Source: Arachnia rubra (GTDB lineage: Bacteria; Actinomycetota; Actinomycetes; Propionibacteriales; Propionibacteriaceae). From it: 64,000 bases of DNA. Made by a program: the position numbers and the translations under genes. How positions within the stretch are numbered: position 1 is the stretch's first letter; each line of letters starts with the position of its first letter. Under the pieces are notes generated by a model. The model worked only from the letters and a program-made list of their open reading frames with translations, made no database searches and was not told where the DNA came from. The stretch spans positions 2,046,001 to 2,110,000 of the forward strand of contig NZ_AP024463.1 in the NCBI RefSeq assembly GCF_019973735.1. Direction: 5' to 3'. Positions 1-9,111 of the stretch are shown one piece after another.

Positions 1-435
1 GACGACTATCTGGCCATGGACATTCTGCTTCCGGAACGCGGCACCCACCCGCTGAGCTGGAGCCCAGATGTGCTGCAGGAAACCCACGAGGCATTGAGCA
101 GTGCACCCAGGCAACAGGTCAAGGTGACGATGCCTCCAGCTGATCTGACAGCAAACTTCAACCTGAAGACTCTGCTGAGCGCACTGGGCGTGACCTTGGA
201 TCATTTCGACGGCGTCTATGGCGGCGCGGAGATCGAGCAGGCTGTCCAACAGGTGCGACTCCGGGTAAACGCAAAGGGAACCGTCGGGGCGGCTCTCACC
301 GAAGGCACTTTTCTTGCGAGCGCCCTTGTAGCCCAGGCTGTGCTGACAGTGGACCATCCCTATGTGATGCGGGTGCTGGATGTCCGCACCGGCTGGCCTC
401 TATTCCTGGCTGTTGTTTCGACTCCTGCCCAGTAG
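1..435 (+). CDS. Serpin-like serine protease inhibitor, C-terminal part (5' end outside window)
   Basis: The reading frame is open from the first base, so the N-terminus lies upstream of the window. The visible C-terminal part follows the serpin pattern. A sheet segment (LKTLLSALGVT) is followed by a hinge-like VNAKGTVGAALT, a reactive-loop region, and a C-terminal DHPYVMRVLDVRTGWPLF, which resembles the serpin signature (DHPF...TG..LF). Serpins are suicide inhibitors of serine or cysteine proteases. The hinge is not the canonical run of small residues and the loop looks a few residues short, so inhibitory activity is uncertain. The gene ends one base before the convergent dapC stop. Serpins are patchy in bacteria, and a secreted trypsin-like protease lies at 20.1-21.2 kb. 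The family call is moderately sure; the target is unknown. Confidence 0.65.
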   Translation, partial: DDYLAMDILLPERGTHPLSWSPDVLQETHEALSSAPRQQVKVTMPPADLTANFNLKTLLSALGVTLDHFDGVYGGAEIEQAVQQVRLRVNAKGTVGAALTEGTFLASALVAQAVLTVDHPYVMRVLDVRTGWPLFLAVVSTPAQ

Positions 436-436
436 A

Positions 437-1529
437 TCAGCTGGCCAGGCGCGCCGCGGCGGATGTGATCCGCTCGTCTGTGGCGGTGAGCGCGATGCGC
501 ACATGAGATGCGCCGGCTTCGCCATAGAAGTCCCCGGGCGCTGCGAGGATGCCTCGCTCAGCGAGCCAGGCGATGGTGTCGCGGCAGGGCTCGCCGCGGG
601 TGGCCCACAGATACAGCGACCCCTCGGAGTCGTCCACCCTAAAATCCGCGGCCTCCAATGCCGGCCGCAGCACAGCACGCCGGGCCAGGTACCGCTGGCG
701 CTGCTCCTCGACGTGCTCCTGGTCCCCCAGCATCGCGATCAAGGCTGCCTGGACCGGGCCTGGGACCATCATGCCGAGATGTTTACGGGCCTGGACCAGG
801 TCCTGTACCAGTGCTGGATCGCCGGCGACGAAGCCCGCTCGGTATCCAGCGGCATTGGAGCGTTTGGACACCGAGTGCACCGCGAGCAGGCCTGTCAGAT
901 CGCCGTCGTTGACCCGTGGATCAAGGATGCTGATGGCCTCTGCCTCCCAGGCGAACTCGCCATAGCATTCGTCACTGGCCAGCACCGCTCCCACCTGGTG
1001 TGCTGCCGCCACCCAGGCACGCAACTGGTTGCGCGAGAAAATACGACCCGACGGGTTTGAAGGCGAATTGATCCACACCAGCCTGGTACCGGCCGGGATG
1101 GCACCGGGATTGTCGCAGGCGACAGGCTGGGCGCCGGCGACCTGGGCTCCCACCTCGTAGGTGGGATAGGCGATCTCAGGGTAAACCACCACATCGCCAC
1201 GTCCCAGGCCAAGAAGTGTGGGCAGCCAGCCGACTAGTTCCTTGGTGCCAACCACCGGCAACACCGACTCGTGCGTCAGGCCGGAGGCTTTCCAGCGGCG
1301 CTCAAGGTACCCGACGATCGCCTCACGCACCTCTGGGCTGCCCCACACCGTCGGGTAGCCGTGGGCATCTGAGGCAGCTGCCAAGGCTTCCCTAGCCACC
1401 TGCGGTGTGGGGTCAACCGGGGGTACCAACAGAAAGATCCACGATCCCCTCCGGGTGCTCGCCCGCCACACGTCTCGCCTCTGCCAAGGAGTCCCAGGGA
1501 AAACTGGGTAGACGATCAGTGAGGGACAT
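437..1529 (-). pseudogene. dapC: Succinyldiaminopimelate aminotransferase DapC, frameshifted
   Basis: This is a PLP-dependent class I/II aminotransferase of the lysine/diaminopimelate pathway. It forms N-succinyl-L,L-diaminopimelate from the keto precursor and glutamate. The ATG at 1529 overlaps the fdxA stop as TGATG and begins MSLTDRLPSFPWDSL, the usual actinobacterial DapC start. That frame reaches ...VDLSVGTPG and a stop. The rest of the protein (PVDPTPQVAREAL onward, with the PLP-lysine region SVSKRSNAAGYRAGF) continues in another frame to 437. Removing one base from the five-G run at 1419-1423 gives VGTPVDPTP and a full-length enzyme. The fdxA-dapC pairing is common in Actinobacteria. 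The function call is firm. Whether the break is real or a sequencing error cannot be decided here; the enzyme is normally essential for the cell wall. Confidence 0.85.
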
Positions 1530-1849
1530 CACTCCCCCTGCGGGGGGAGCTGCTCCACCGTCGGGTGGTCGTAGTCAACGGGACCAAGACGGGCTGCGCC
1601 GCCGGGAGATCCCAGGTTTTCGAAGAACTGGGCGTTGATATCGTAGTATTCCGCCTGGTCTTCAGGCAGATCATCCTCGTAGTAGATGGCCTCCACGGGA
1701 CAGACGGGCTCGCATGCCCCGCAGTCCACGCATTCCTCGGGGTGGATGTAGAGCATCCGATTGCCCTCATAAATGCAATCGACGGGACACTCCTCGACAC
1801 AAGCCCTGTCCTTCACGTCGACACACGGCAGGGCGATGATGTAGGTCAC
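1529..1849 (-). CDS. fdxA: 7Fe ferredoxin (3Fe-4S/4Fe-4S)
   Basis: This is a small electron carrier of 106 residues. The N-terminal cluster region contains CVEECPVDC and the second contains CVDCGACEPVCPVEA, the arrangement of FdxA-type seven-iron ferredoxins. The GTG start at 1849 is chosen because AAGGAG lies four bases upstream and the protein then begins VTYIIALPCVDVKD, as in the family. A longer frame to 1876 adds only a basic tail with no ribosome site. The stop overlaps the dapC ATG, so the two genes are translationally coupled. Confidence 0.95.
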   Translation of the reverse strand: MTYIIALPCVDVKDRACVEECPVDCIYEGNRMLYIHPEECVDCGACEPVCPVEAIYYEDDLPEDQAEYYDINAQFFENLGSPGGAARLGPVDYDHPTVEQLPPQGE

Positions 1850-1898
1850 TTCACTCCTTCTGGTTCTTCCGCGCAAAGCTTAGCGCGAAGCACCGGAG

Positions 1899-3635
1899 TC
1901 AATTCCCGCCCGGAGAACCCGCAGCAGTGCAGGTGACCCGGTCACCGGCCGAATAGGTCCACGAATAATCTTCGGTCTTGGCTACCTCACCATTCTTGTA
2001 GAACAGCCGCTTCCAGGTGGCGGTAAAGCCCTGAATAGGGTCCTGAGGCTCACAATTTGGGGTGTCGACCACGCGTTCGCTACCTGAGTGGTAGTTGGAT
2101 TTCTCAGGCTCGGTTGACTCCACCTTGTCCCACGTCGGGCGTGACCAGATCCGGAAGGTGAGGCTTCCCTTGCTACTCGCGGTCGAGGGGGTCAGGGAGC
2201 CCTGGATGTAGGCCGGATACTCGGTGTTGTTCCTGAACTTCATGTCGAAACTGCCGTAGTAGATGGTGGCCTCGCGACCCGCGGGGTAGCGCTCGAAGTA
2301 CAAGGTGTGAGGCCGGTGCTCGACGTCCTCATAGCCCGCAAAGAAGCCTGCGTTGTACATGGTGGTCGCTGCCTGTGAGATCCCGCCACCAGACTCCTTG
2401 ACCAGTAGGCCGCCGTTGATCACGTACCCGTCGGTGAAGCCGTTGTCCGGAGTGCGGGGCCCCAGGGTGTCGTTGAGGCTGAACACCTCCCCGGGCAGGA
2501 GCACTTTGCCGTTGATCAGCTCAGCGGCACGGCCCAGGTTCTTGTTGCGATAGTCGGCGTGCGGGAAGGACGTCGTGAACTCACCGATCACCTGGGTGGG
2601 TTTGAGGGATTCCGCCTTCTCGGTGGAGAACTCGGCAGCGCCCTCGATCAAGTCCACGCTGGTGGCACGGGCGTCACCACTCAAAACCGCGGCCTTGGCC
2701 ACCCCCTCGGCCATGCCCTTCGCATCCACCTGCTGGCCGCCCTCGGCCGGCACCACCTGGATGGCGTTGTCCTTGAGGATGTAGCCGGCGTTCTTGCCTG
2801 TTGTCAGGCCGAGGCGGGTGCGGGCCTCGGCGGTGGCTTCGAGGAGTTTGTCGGGGTCGAGGTGTGGGACCAGTTTCCCGTCCTCGGCGGCGAAAGTGGT
2901 GACCGCTGCGATCTGTTCAGGAGTCACCTGGAAGCTCTTGTCACCGGCGTTCACCGTGACCGGGCCAGACAAGGCTGGGGTGGCAAAGTTGTTGACGGCC
3001 TCATCGACCATGGCCGAGGTCACGGCAGGTGGTTGCACCTTGACGGTGGCCGAGGCCTCGTGCGTGCCCGACTTCATGGCATCGGTGACCGACGCCTTGG
3101 TGGCGTCGACATCAAGGGCTGCCGAGTCAGTCGACTCGGTGCGGGAAATCGCGCCATCCGTGAAACTGAGGGTGGCGTCGACCCCTTCCACGGCAAATGC
3201 TGGGGCCTGTGCGTTGAGCGCCTCGGACAGCCTCTCGGCGTCGACCCTCTTAGGCAGTTCCGTGTCTCCGCCCCCAAGCAGGGTCTTGAAAACATCGATC
3301 GGGTTCAGCGTCGCTCCCCCAGCAGCCTTGACCGCCCCCGCGTAGTCGACGCTGAGCCCGCTATCCAGGGGAGTCAGGCTGATGGAATGCCCCCGGCCGT
3401 CCGAGACGGTCATGGCGGCCTCATAGCGTGGTCCCAACTCGGTGCGCAACCGCTCCTCGGCCTCTAAGGGATGCAGTCCCCCGATCGCTACCCCCTCGAC
3501 TCTGGTGTTTGTTGGCACCTTGTCGCCTGCCAGGAAATAGGCTGCGGTGTAGGCACCACCCAGCAGCACGACAAGCCCTATGCCGCTGCCGATCAGCCAT
3601 CTCCTACGGCGTGAGGTGGGTTTCTTAGTGGTCAA
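1899..3635 (-). CDS. VanW family protein with YoaR-like peptidoglycan-binding repeats
   Basis: This is a membrane-anchored cell-envelope protein of 578 residues. A basic N-terminus (KKPTSRRRRWL) precedes one membrane segment at about residues 12-32. The extracellular part carries YoaR/PG_binding_4-like repeats, and a VanW domain starts near residue 357 with LLPGEVFSLNDTLGP and a GGGISQAATTMYNA core. In VanW proteins the last motif is usually GGGICQ, so Cys is replaced by Ser here. The TTG at 3635 is preferred because AAAGGA sits six bases upstream; longer in-frame starts run into the divergent promoter region. The molecular role of VanW proteins is unclear; a role in peptidoglycan binding or remodelling is inferred from domain content. 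Confidence 0.85.
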   Translation of the reverse strand: MTTKKPTSRRRRWLIGSGIGLVVLLGGAYTAAYFLAGDKVPTNTRVEGVAIGGLHPLEAEERLRTELGPRYEAAMTVSDGRGHSISLTPLDSGLSVDYAGAVKAAGGATLNPIDVFKTLLGGGDTELPKRVDAERLSEALNAQAPAFAVEGVDATLSFTDGAISRTESTDSAALDVDATKASVTDAMKSGTHEASATVKVQPPAVTSAMVDEAVNNFATPALSGPVTVNAGDKSFQVTPEQIAAVTTFAAEDGKLVPHLDPDKLLEATAEARTRLGLTTGKNAGYILKDNAIQVVPAEGGQQVDAKGMAEGVAKAAVLSGDARATSVDLIEGAAEFSTEKAESLKPTQVIGEFTTSFPHADYRNKNLGRAAELINGKVLLPGEVFSLNDTLGPRTPDNGFTDGYVINGGLLVKESGGGISQAATTMYNAGFFAGYEDVEHRPHTLYFERYPAGREATIYYGSFDMKFRNNTEYPAYIQGSLTPSTASSKGSLTFRIWSRPTWDKVESTEPEKSNYHSGSERVVDTPNCEPQDPIQGFTATWKRLFYKNGEVAKTEDYSWTYSAGDRVTCTAAGSPGGN

Positions 3636-3736
3636 GTCCGGTCCTTTTCTTTCGCCGATTCCATGGGCACAAGCCCGCACTATGGTACGCGAGTAGGCTG
3701 TCATGTTGGCCGGTGGGCCGCAGGAGGGAGATGAGC

Positions 3737-4954
3737 ATGGGATTCGTGGCACGTTTCAGGGCTGCGGGACTCCCGCGCACCGCCTGGGTGCTGGCGATCA
3801 CAGCCTTTCTCGTAGCAGTGGGGTTCGGGGTGGTGATCCCGGTCCTGAGCCCCTTCGCACGCACCTTCGGAGCGGATAACTTCCAGCTGGGTCTGGTGGT
3901 CTCGATGTTCGCGCTGATGCGGCTCGTCAGCAGCCCGTTCGTGACTCGCCTCGGGCGGTTCATGGGAGAACGCAACGCCATCACGCTGGGCATGGTGATT
4001 GTCGCCGTGACGACTTTCGGGGTGGCCCTGTCTCCCAGCCTGTGGTGGATGATAACGGCGCGGGCCCTGGGTGGCACCGGCTCCGCGATGTTCACCGTCG
4101 CCTCTTTGAATCTGCTGATCTCCACAACTCCCCAGCATCTGCGCGGCCGCGCCTCCGGCCTGAGCCAAGGCGGTTTCCTGCTCGGCAACATGGCGGGCCC
4201 GGCGATCGGCGGCCTGCTGGGCTCGGTTTCGCTGCAGGCCCCTTTCTATTTCTACTCGGTGATGCTCCTGGTGGCCGGGCTGGTGGCCTTCCTGCTGCTG
4301 CCTGCCCGCAGCGAGCCTCTCCCAGCGGCGGCGAAGAATCCACCGACGTTGCGAAGGGCAGTCAGCGACATTCGCTACCGCGCTGCCTGCCTGCTTGGCT
4401 TCGCGCAAGGCTGGCAGTCGATTGGGGTGCGGGCCGCGCTGGTCCCGGTGATCATCACCGAGGTCTATGCCTTGGAAACCGGCTGGTCTGGGATGGCTTT
4501 CGCCATGGCGGCGGTGTCCCAGGCCGCCGCGTTGACGCCGGCCGGATTGGCGACTGACCGGATAGGCCGCAAGCCGGTGATGGTCGCGGGCGGCCTGGTG
4601 TGTGGGTTATCCGCCATAGCCATGCCTTTCGCGCCAGGCATCTGGATGCTCATCGCGTTGCTGTGCGTCTATGGGGTAGGCGCGGCCATGCAGGGAACCG
4701 CTCCTGCTGCGGCAGTCGGCGACGTCGCTGAGGGCCGCGGCGGAACGCCCGTCGCCACCTACTCGATGATCGTCGACCTGGGAGCGATCATCGGTCCAAC
4801 TGCCGTCGGGGCCCTGGTCGATGCGACGAACTATGCAGTCGGTTTCGCCGTCGGCGGGACGCTGCTCCTGCTCGGCAGCCTCACCGCCTCGCTGATCCCG
4901 AGGTCTTTGGACCGTTCTTTCCTGGAATCCCCTCAGCAGGAGAACTCCCGCTGA
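3737..4954 (+). CDS. MFS drug/metabolite exporter
   Basis: The 405-residue product has about 12 hydrophobic segments and the major facilitator loop motif ATDRIGRKPVM between the halves. An N-terminal-half counterpart is VTRLGRFMGERNAI. It probably exports a small molecule by proton antiport; the substrate cannot be read from sequence. Of the nearby starts, the ATG at 3737 is best, since AGGAGG lies nine bases upstream. The ATG at 3731 would be only three bases from it. The gene is divergent from the VanW gene and convergent with sppA, ending 10 bases from the sppA stop. Confidence 0.85.
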   Translation: MGFVARFRAAGLPRTAWVLAITAFLVAVGFGVVIPVLSPFARTFGADNFQLGLVVSMFALMRLVSSPFVTRLGRFMGERNAITLGMVIVAVTTFGVALSPSLWWMITARALGGTGSAMFTVASLNLLISTTPQHLRGRASGLSQGGFLLGNMAGPAIGGLLGSVSLQAPFYFYSVMLLVAGLVAFLLLPARSEPLPAAAKNPPTLRRAVSDIRYRAACLLGFAQGWQSIGVRAALVPVIITEVYALETGWSGMAFAMAAVSQAAALTPAGLATDRIGRKPVMVAGGLVCGLSAIAMPFAPGIWMLIALLCVYGVGAAMQGTAPAAAVGDVAEGRGGTPVATYSMIVDLGAIIGPTAVGALVDATNYAVGFAVGGTLLLLGSLTASLIPRSLDRSFLESPQQENSR

Positions 4955-4964
4955 TCATGGAGGC

Positions 4965-6647
4965 TCAGCGCACCTCCAGGCGGAAGGGCAGGCTCAGCGC
5001 GCCATAGACCGGGAACCCGATCAGCTCGGCGGCGCGCATCAACAGGTCGTCGGCAGTCGGGATAGCCATCCGCGCCGACTCGGCGCGGTGCTCACTGGAG
5101 CGAGCCGGAATGATCTGGTCCAGGACCGATGCGGTGCCGATCCGGACCGGGGCCGCCTCTTGGGGGTCGATGTCCGCCAGGGCACAGGCGCGGCGCCACG
5201 CGAGCCCCCAGTCACCGACGTGATCAACCAAGCCACGTTCACACGCGTCAGCTCCTGTCCACACCCTGCCCTTGGCGAGGGACTCGAGGTGGTCATAGTC
5301 CATGCCGCGATCCTGTGCGGCCAGGCTGGTGAACTGCTGATAGATGCGATCGAGTTCCGCACCCAGGCGCTCCCAGTCCTCCGGGGAGAACTCCGTGGCC
5401 GAGCTGAGCAGGCCAGCAACCGCACCGATCCGGATGGGCTCGCGCTTCAACCCCAGCTTCTCGTACAGCTCCCGGGTAACGAACTTGCCTGCGAGCACTC
5501 CGATGGACCCTGTCAGGGTGGTGGGATAGGCGACGATCTCATTGCAGGGCATCGCGACGTAGTACCCACCTGACGCAGCGAGTTTGCCCATCCTGGCCAC
5601 CACCGGACGTCCGGAGCCCCTCAGACGCTCGATGCTACGGTGAATGAAATCGGAGGCGACAGCCGATCCCCCGGGGCTGTCCACCTCGAAGAGGACGGCC
5701 TTGACGCGTTCGTCCCGCAGGGCAGCACGGAGATGCTCGTCGACCACATCAGCCCCAGCACTGGGGCCGTTGAGCCCCACCGAACTGCCCCGGCCAGTCA
5801 CGATGGGACCCCGCAGACTCACAATCGCGACCTTCGGCCGGTCCCAGCGTAACGTCTCAGTGAAGTTGGGTCGGGGCTGGTAGCGAGACGCGTAGAGCAG
5901 ATCCCCCGGCCTGGCATCCCACTCGTTGAGCGCCCAGGTGTAGGCCTCGTCCCGGTAGCCGACCTCATCGACGAGCCCGAGCTCCTTCGCGCGCTCCGGG
6001 ACCACCGGGGAGTCGTTGACGGCTTCCCACACCTTCTCAGGTGCCACGCCTCTGCGCCGGGCGATCACCGCAACAGTGTCATCCACGATGGACTGGGCCA
6101 GCCGGTGAGTCATCTCCCGGTTGGCCTCAGTAACCTCTGCGGCCGAGAACTGGTCTGCCGCTGTCTTGTACTCATGGCGCTGACCGAACTGTGGCTCGAT
6201 GCCGGCCTTCTCCAGCAGGCCCCGGAACAGGGTGATATCAACCTCTAGGCCTCCGATGCCAAGCACCCCGGTGGGCTGAAGCCAGATCGTGCGGCAGGCC
6301 GTGGCGAGTTTGTACGCGGCCAGCGAATTACCGAACTCACCGAACGACTCGGCCCAGGCCATGGTTGGTTTGGCAGTCCCGAAATCCTCAATCAGATGGG
6401 CGATCTCGTCCATCACCGTCATGGGCTGGTTGCAGTTCACCGCATGGACAATCAGCCCTGCGACACGCTCATCCCCGGTAGCTGCCTTCAGGTGTTCGCG
6501 TAGATCGCTGACAGCAGTTGCCCCCACCACCTGCAGCATCTGCAATGGATTCCTTGGGAAAGTCTCCAGGACTCCACGTGCCAGATCGAGCTCAAGCACG
6601 ATGCGACGGGCAGGGGACAGCTTGTCAAGCAGGGTTTTGAACACCAT
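4965..6647 (-). CDS. sppA: Signal peptide peptidase SppA, 67K type
   Basis: This is a serine/lysine-dyad protease of peptidase family S49 that degrades cleaved signal peptides at the membrane. It has the duplicated architecture of the long SppA form. The first repeat carries the general-base lysine, Lys161 in HEYKTAAD. The second carries the nucleophile, Ser359 in KLAASGGYYVAMP. The DSPGGSAVASDF motif lies at residues 323-334. No clear N-terminal membrane anchor is visible, unlike in E. coli SppA, so it may be peripheral or cytoplasmic. The ATG at 6647 gives MVFKTLLDKL; a further in-frame start at 6674 adds nine residues of no recognisable value. Confidence 0.9.
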   Translation of the reverse strand: MVFKTLLDKLSPARRIVLELDLARGVLETFPRNPLQMLQVVGATAVSDLREHLKAATGDERVAGLIVHAVNCNQPMTVMDEIAHLIEDFGTAKPTMAWAESFGEFGNSLAAYKLATACRTIWLQPTGVLGIGGLEVDITLFRGLLEKAGIEPQFGQRHEYKTAADQFSAAEVTEANREMTHRLAQSIVDDTVAVIARRRGVAPEKVWEAVNDSPVVPERAKELGLVDEVGYRDEAYTWALNEWDARPGDLLYASRYQPRPNFTETLRWDRPKVAIVSLRGPIVTGRGSSVGLNGPSAGADVVDEHLRAALRDERVKAVLFEVDSPGGSAVASDFIHRSIERLRGSGRPVVARMGKLAASGGYYVAMPCNEIVAYPTTLTGSIGVLAGKFVTRELYEKLGLKREPIRIGAVAGLLSSATEFSPEDWERLGAELDRIYQQFTSLAAQDRGMDYDHLESLAKGRVWTGADACERGLVDHVGDWGLAWRRACALADIDPQEAAPVRIGTASVLDQIIPARSSEHRAESARMAIPTADDLLMRAAELIGFPVYGALSLPFRLEVR

Positions 6648-6714
6648 GCAGGCGAGTCTATCGGCGACCGCCAAACGCCCCTACCCGTCACAGGATATCT
6701 TCAACCCGGTGTTC

Positions 6715-8769
6715 TCAGAGCACGGACTGGGCTGTCTTGATGACATTGTCGACGGTGAACCCGAACTCCTCGAAACACTTTGCCGCAGCGGCTGAGGCAC
6801 CGAAATGCTCAATGCTGACGCTAGCTCCGGCGTCGCCGACATACTTGCCCCAGCCCATCGCGATGCCTGCCTCGATCGAGACCCTGGCCTTGACCTCCTT
6901 CGGCAGCACCGACTCGCGGTAGCTGGGATCCTGCTCGTCGAACCACTCCATGCAGGGCATAGAGACGACGCGGGTCGGGGTGCCCTCTTCCTCCAGCCTC
7001 GCAGCAGCGTCAAGGGCTAGCGCCACCTCGGAACCAGAGGCGATCAGGATCAGCTTCGGTTTCTCCGAGGCGTCCTTGAGCACGTACGCCCCACGGGCCA
7101 CGCCCTCGGCCGAGGCGTACTCGTCTCCGCGAGCCACGGTGCGCAGATCCTGGCGGGACAGGATGATGCCGGCGGGATGGTCGGTGCGGCGCAGGATCTC
7201 TCCCCAGGCCACAGAGGTCTCATTGGCATCCGCGGGGCGTACCACGTCCAGGCCGGGGATGGCCCGCAATGCAGCGAGGTGCTCGACGGGCTGATGCGTG
7301 GGACCGTCCTCTCCCACGCCGACGGAGTCGTGCGTCCACACGAAGATGGAAGGCAGCTTCATCAGGGCAGCCAGCCGCACCGCGGGGCGCATATAGTCGG
7401 CGAACACCATGAAGGTGCCACCGTAGGCGCGAGTGAGCCCGGACAGGACGATGCCGTTGATGATGCCGCCCATCGCATGTTCACGAATCCCGAAGTGGAT
7501 GGTGCGCCCATAGGGATTGCCCGGCCAGTCGTCGGCCTGCCGGGCCTCCGGAAGGAAGCTGGGCTCACCCTTCATGGTGGTGTTGTTGGAGCCTGCCAGG
7601 TCGGCGGAGCCACCCCACAGCTCTGGAAGCTGCGGACCCAGCGCGGAGAGGACCTCGCCCGAGGCCTTGCGGGTGGACATCTTGCCCTCCTCGAAGACCG
7701 GTAGCTTCAAGCCTGCCGGGAGCTTGTGAGCGCGTACGCGCTCCAGCAACGCGGCACGTTCCGGGTTGGCGGCCTTCCAGGATTCGAACTTCTCATTCCA
7801 GGCGGAACGAGCCGCCTCGCCACGGGACGCGGCGTTGGCCCGGGCATGAGCCACCGCCTCCTCGTCGACGGCGAATGGCTCAGCGGGGAAGCCAAGCTTC
7901 TCCTTCAGGGCCGCGATCTCCTCAGTGCCGATCTTGGAACCATGAATGTTGTGATGGCCAGCCTTGCTGGGCAGCGGCCAGCCGATGATGGTGTTGAGCT
8001 TGATGATCGACGGCTTTTCCTTGACAGCCTTGGCCGCCCGGATCGCCGAGAGAAGAGCGTCAAGGTCCTCCTCATAGCGGGTTCCCTCGTTGGTCCAGTC
8101 GACCTCCTGGGTATGCCAGCCCAGCGCGTCGTAACGGGCCAGCACGTCCTCGGTGAACGCGATGTTGGTGTCACCCTCGATGGTAATCCGGTTGGCGTCG
8201 TAGATCATGATCAGGTTACCGAGGTCCTGCGTGGCAGCCAGCGACGAGGCCTCCGCGGCCACGCCCTCCTGGAGACAGCCGTCGCCGACGAGACAGTAGA
8301 CATAGTGGTCGAAGACCGACTCCCCCTCAGGCGCATCGGGATCGAGCAGGCCACGCTCCCTGCGGGCAGCCATAGCCATGCCGACAGCATTACTGACACC
8401 TGCTCCGAGCGGGCCCGTGGTGCACTCGATGAACCGGGTGTGACCGTATTCAGGATGACCCGGACATTTGGATCCCCAGGTCCGCAACGACTTCAGGTCA
8501 TCAAGCTCCATGTCAGCGCCAGCGAGATACAACTGGCAGTACTGGGCGAGGGAGGCATGGCCGAGCGACAGGATGAAACGGTCACGTCCGAGCCACTTGT
8601 CATCCTTCGGGTCCACATTCATGACCTTCTGGTACAGCAGATAGGCCACAGGCGCGAGTGAGATCGGGGTGCCGGGGTGGCCGTTGCCCACCTTCTCCAC
8701 GGCATCGGCAGCGAGGATCCTGGCCGTGTCAACGGCTCGGGTATCCAGTTCGGTCCAGTCGAGGGTCAT
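6715..8769 (-). CDS. tkt: Transketolase
   Basis: This thiamine-diphosphate enzyme of the non-oxidative pentose phosphate pathway moves two-carbon ketol units between sugar phosphates. The 684-residue length is full size. Visible features are the cofactor-binding segment GDGCLQEGVAAEA, the substrate-site GHPGTPIS near the N-terminus, and GIREHAMGGIINGI with THDSVGVGEDGPTHQP in the pyrimidine domain. It starts MTLDWTEL, with a good purine-rich ribosome site. It is not visibly co-transcribed with other pentose phosphate genes in this window. Confidence 0.97.
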   Translation of the reverse strand: MTLDWTELDTRAVDTARILAADAVEKVGNGHPGTPISLAPVAYLLYQKVMNVDPKDDKWLGRDRFILSLGHASLAQYCQLYLAGADMELDDLKSLRTWGSKCPGHPEYGHTRFIECTTGPLGAGVSNAVGMAMAARRERGLLDPDAPEGESVFDHYVYCLVGDGCLQEGVAAEASSLAATQDLGNLIMIYDANRITIEGDTNIAFTEDVLARYDALGWHTQEVDWTNEGTRYEEDLDALLSAIRAAKAVKEKPSIIKLNTIIGWPLPSKAGHHNIHGSKIGTEEIAALKEKLGFPAEPFAVDEEAVAHARANAASRGEAARSAWNEKFESWKAANPERAALLERVRAHKLPAGLKLPVFEEGKMSTRKASGEVLSALGPQLPELWGGSADLAGSNNTTMKGEPSFLPEARQADDWPGNPYGRTIHFGIREHAMGGIINGIVLSGLTRAYGGTFMVFADYMRPAVRLAALMKLPSIFVWTHDSVGVGEDGPTHQPVEHLAALRAIPGLDVVRPADANETSVAWGEILRRTDHPAGIILSRQDLRTVARGDEYASAEGVARGAYVLKDASEKPKLILIASGSEVALALDAAARLEEEGTPTRVVSMPCMEWFDEQDPSYRESVLPKEVKARVSIEAGIAMGWGKYVGDAGASVSIEHFGASAAAAKCFEEFGFTVDNVIKTAQSVL

Positions 8770-8856
8770 GTTCCGTCCTTTGAACTCCTGGGAGATGGGG
8801 CAAATGCTCCCTTAGCCCCACACTATCTGGTTGTTAGCGTAAGCACCTGAACCAGG

Positions 8857-9066
8857 TCAGGTATCGGTGACATCCACGGAGAGCCCCGCCCACTGGGGAA
8901 GCGCGGCCAATGAGGCTCCCTGGTCAGTCTCAGGATCATCCTCAGACAGGGTGGGGCTGGGGCCCGAGCCTGGCATAACGGGACGGATGGTCTCCCCCAG
9001 CGCCTCCCGGACGAGACGTCCGAGGTCAGAACCACCTTCGGAATCGTGGGTGCGGATCTCAGCCAT
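8857..9066 (-). CDS. Small acidic protein of unknown function
   Basis: The 69-codon frame lies between tkt and the phosphoribosyltransferase, on the same strand as both. The product is acidic and hydrophilic, with no membrane segment and no motif I recognise. Codon choice is reasonably like that of the neighbours. No strong ribosome site is visible upstream of the ATG. The overlapping long plus-strand frame looks like an antisense shadow, because it is rich in Ser and Arg. If this frame is not real, 8770-9111 is simply the leader of tkt. Confidence 0.45.
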   Translation of the reverse strand: MAEIRTHDSEGGSDLGRLVREALGETIRPVMPGSGPSPTLSEDDPETDQGASLAALPQWAGLSVDVTDT

Positions 9067-9111
9067 GGCCCGGATTCTACTGGCCTTGGCTGAGCGGCAT
9101 CTATGGGCCTC

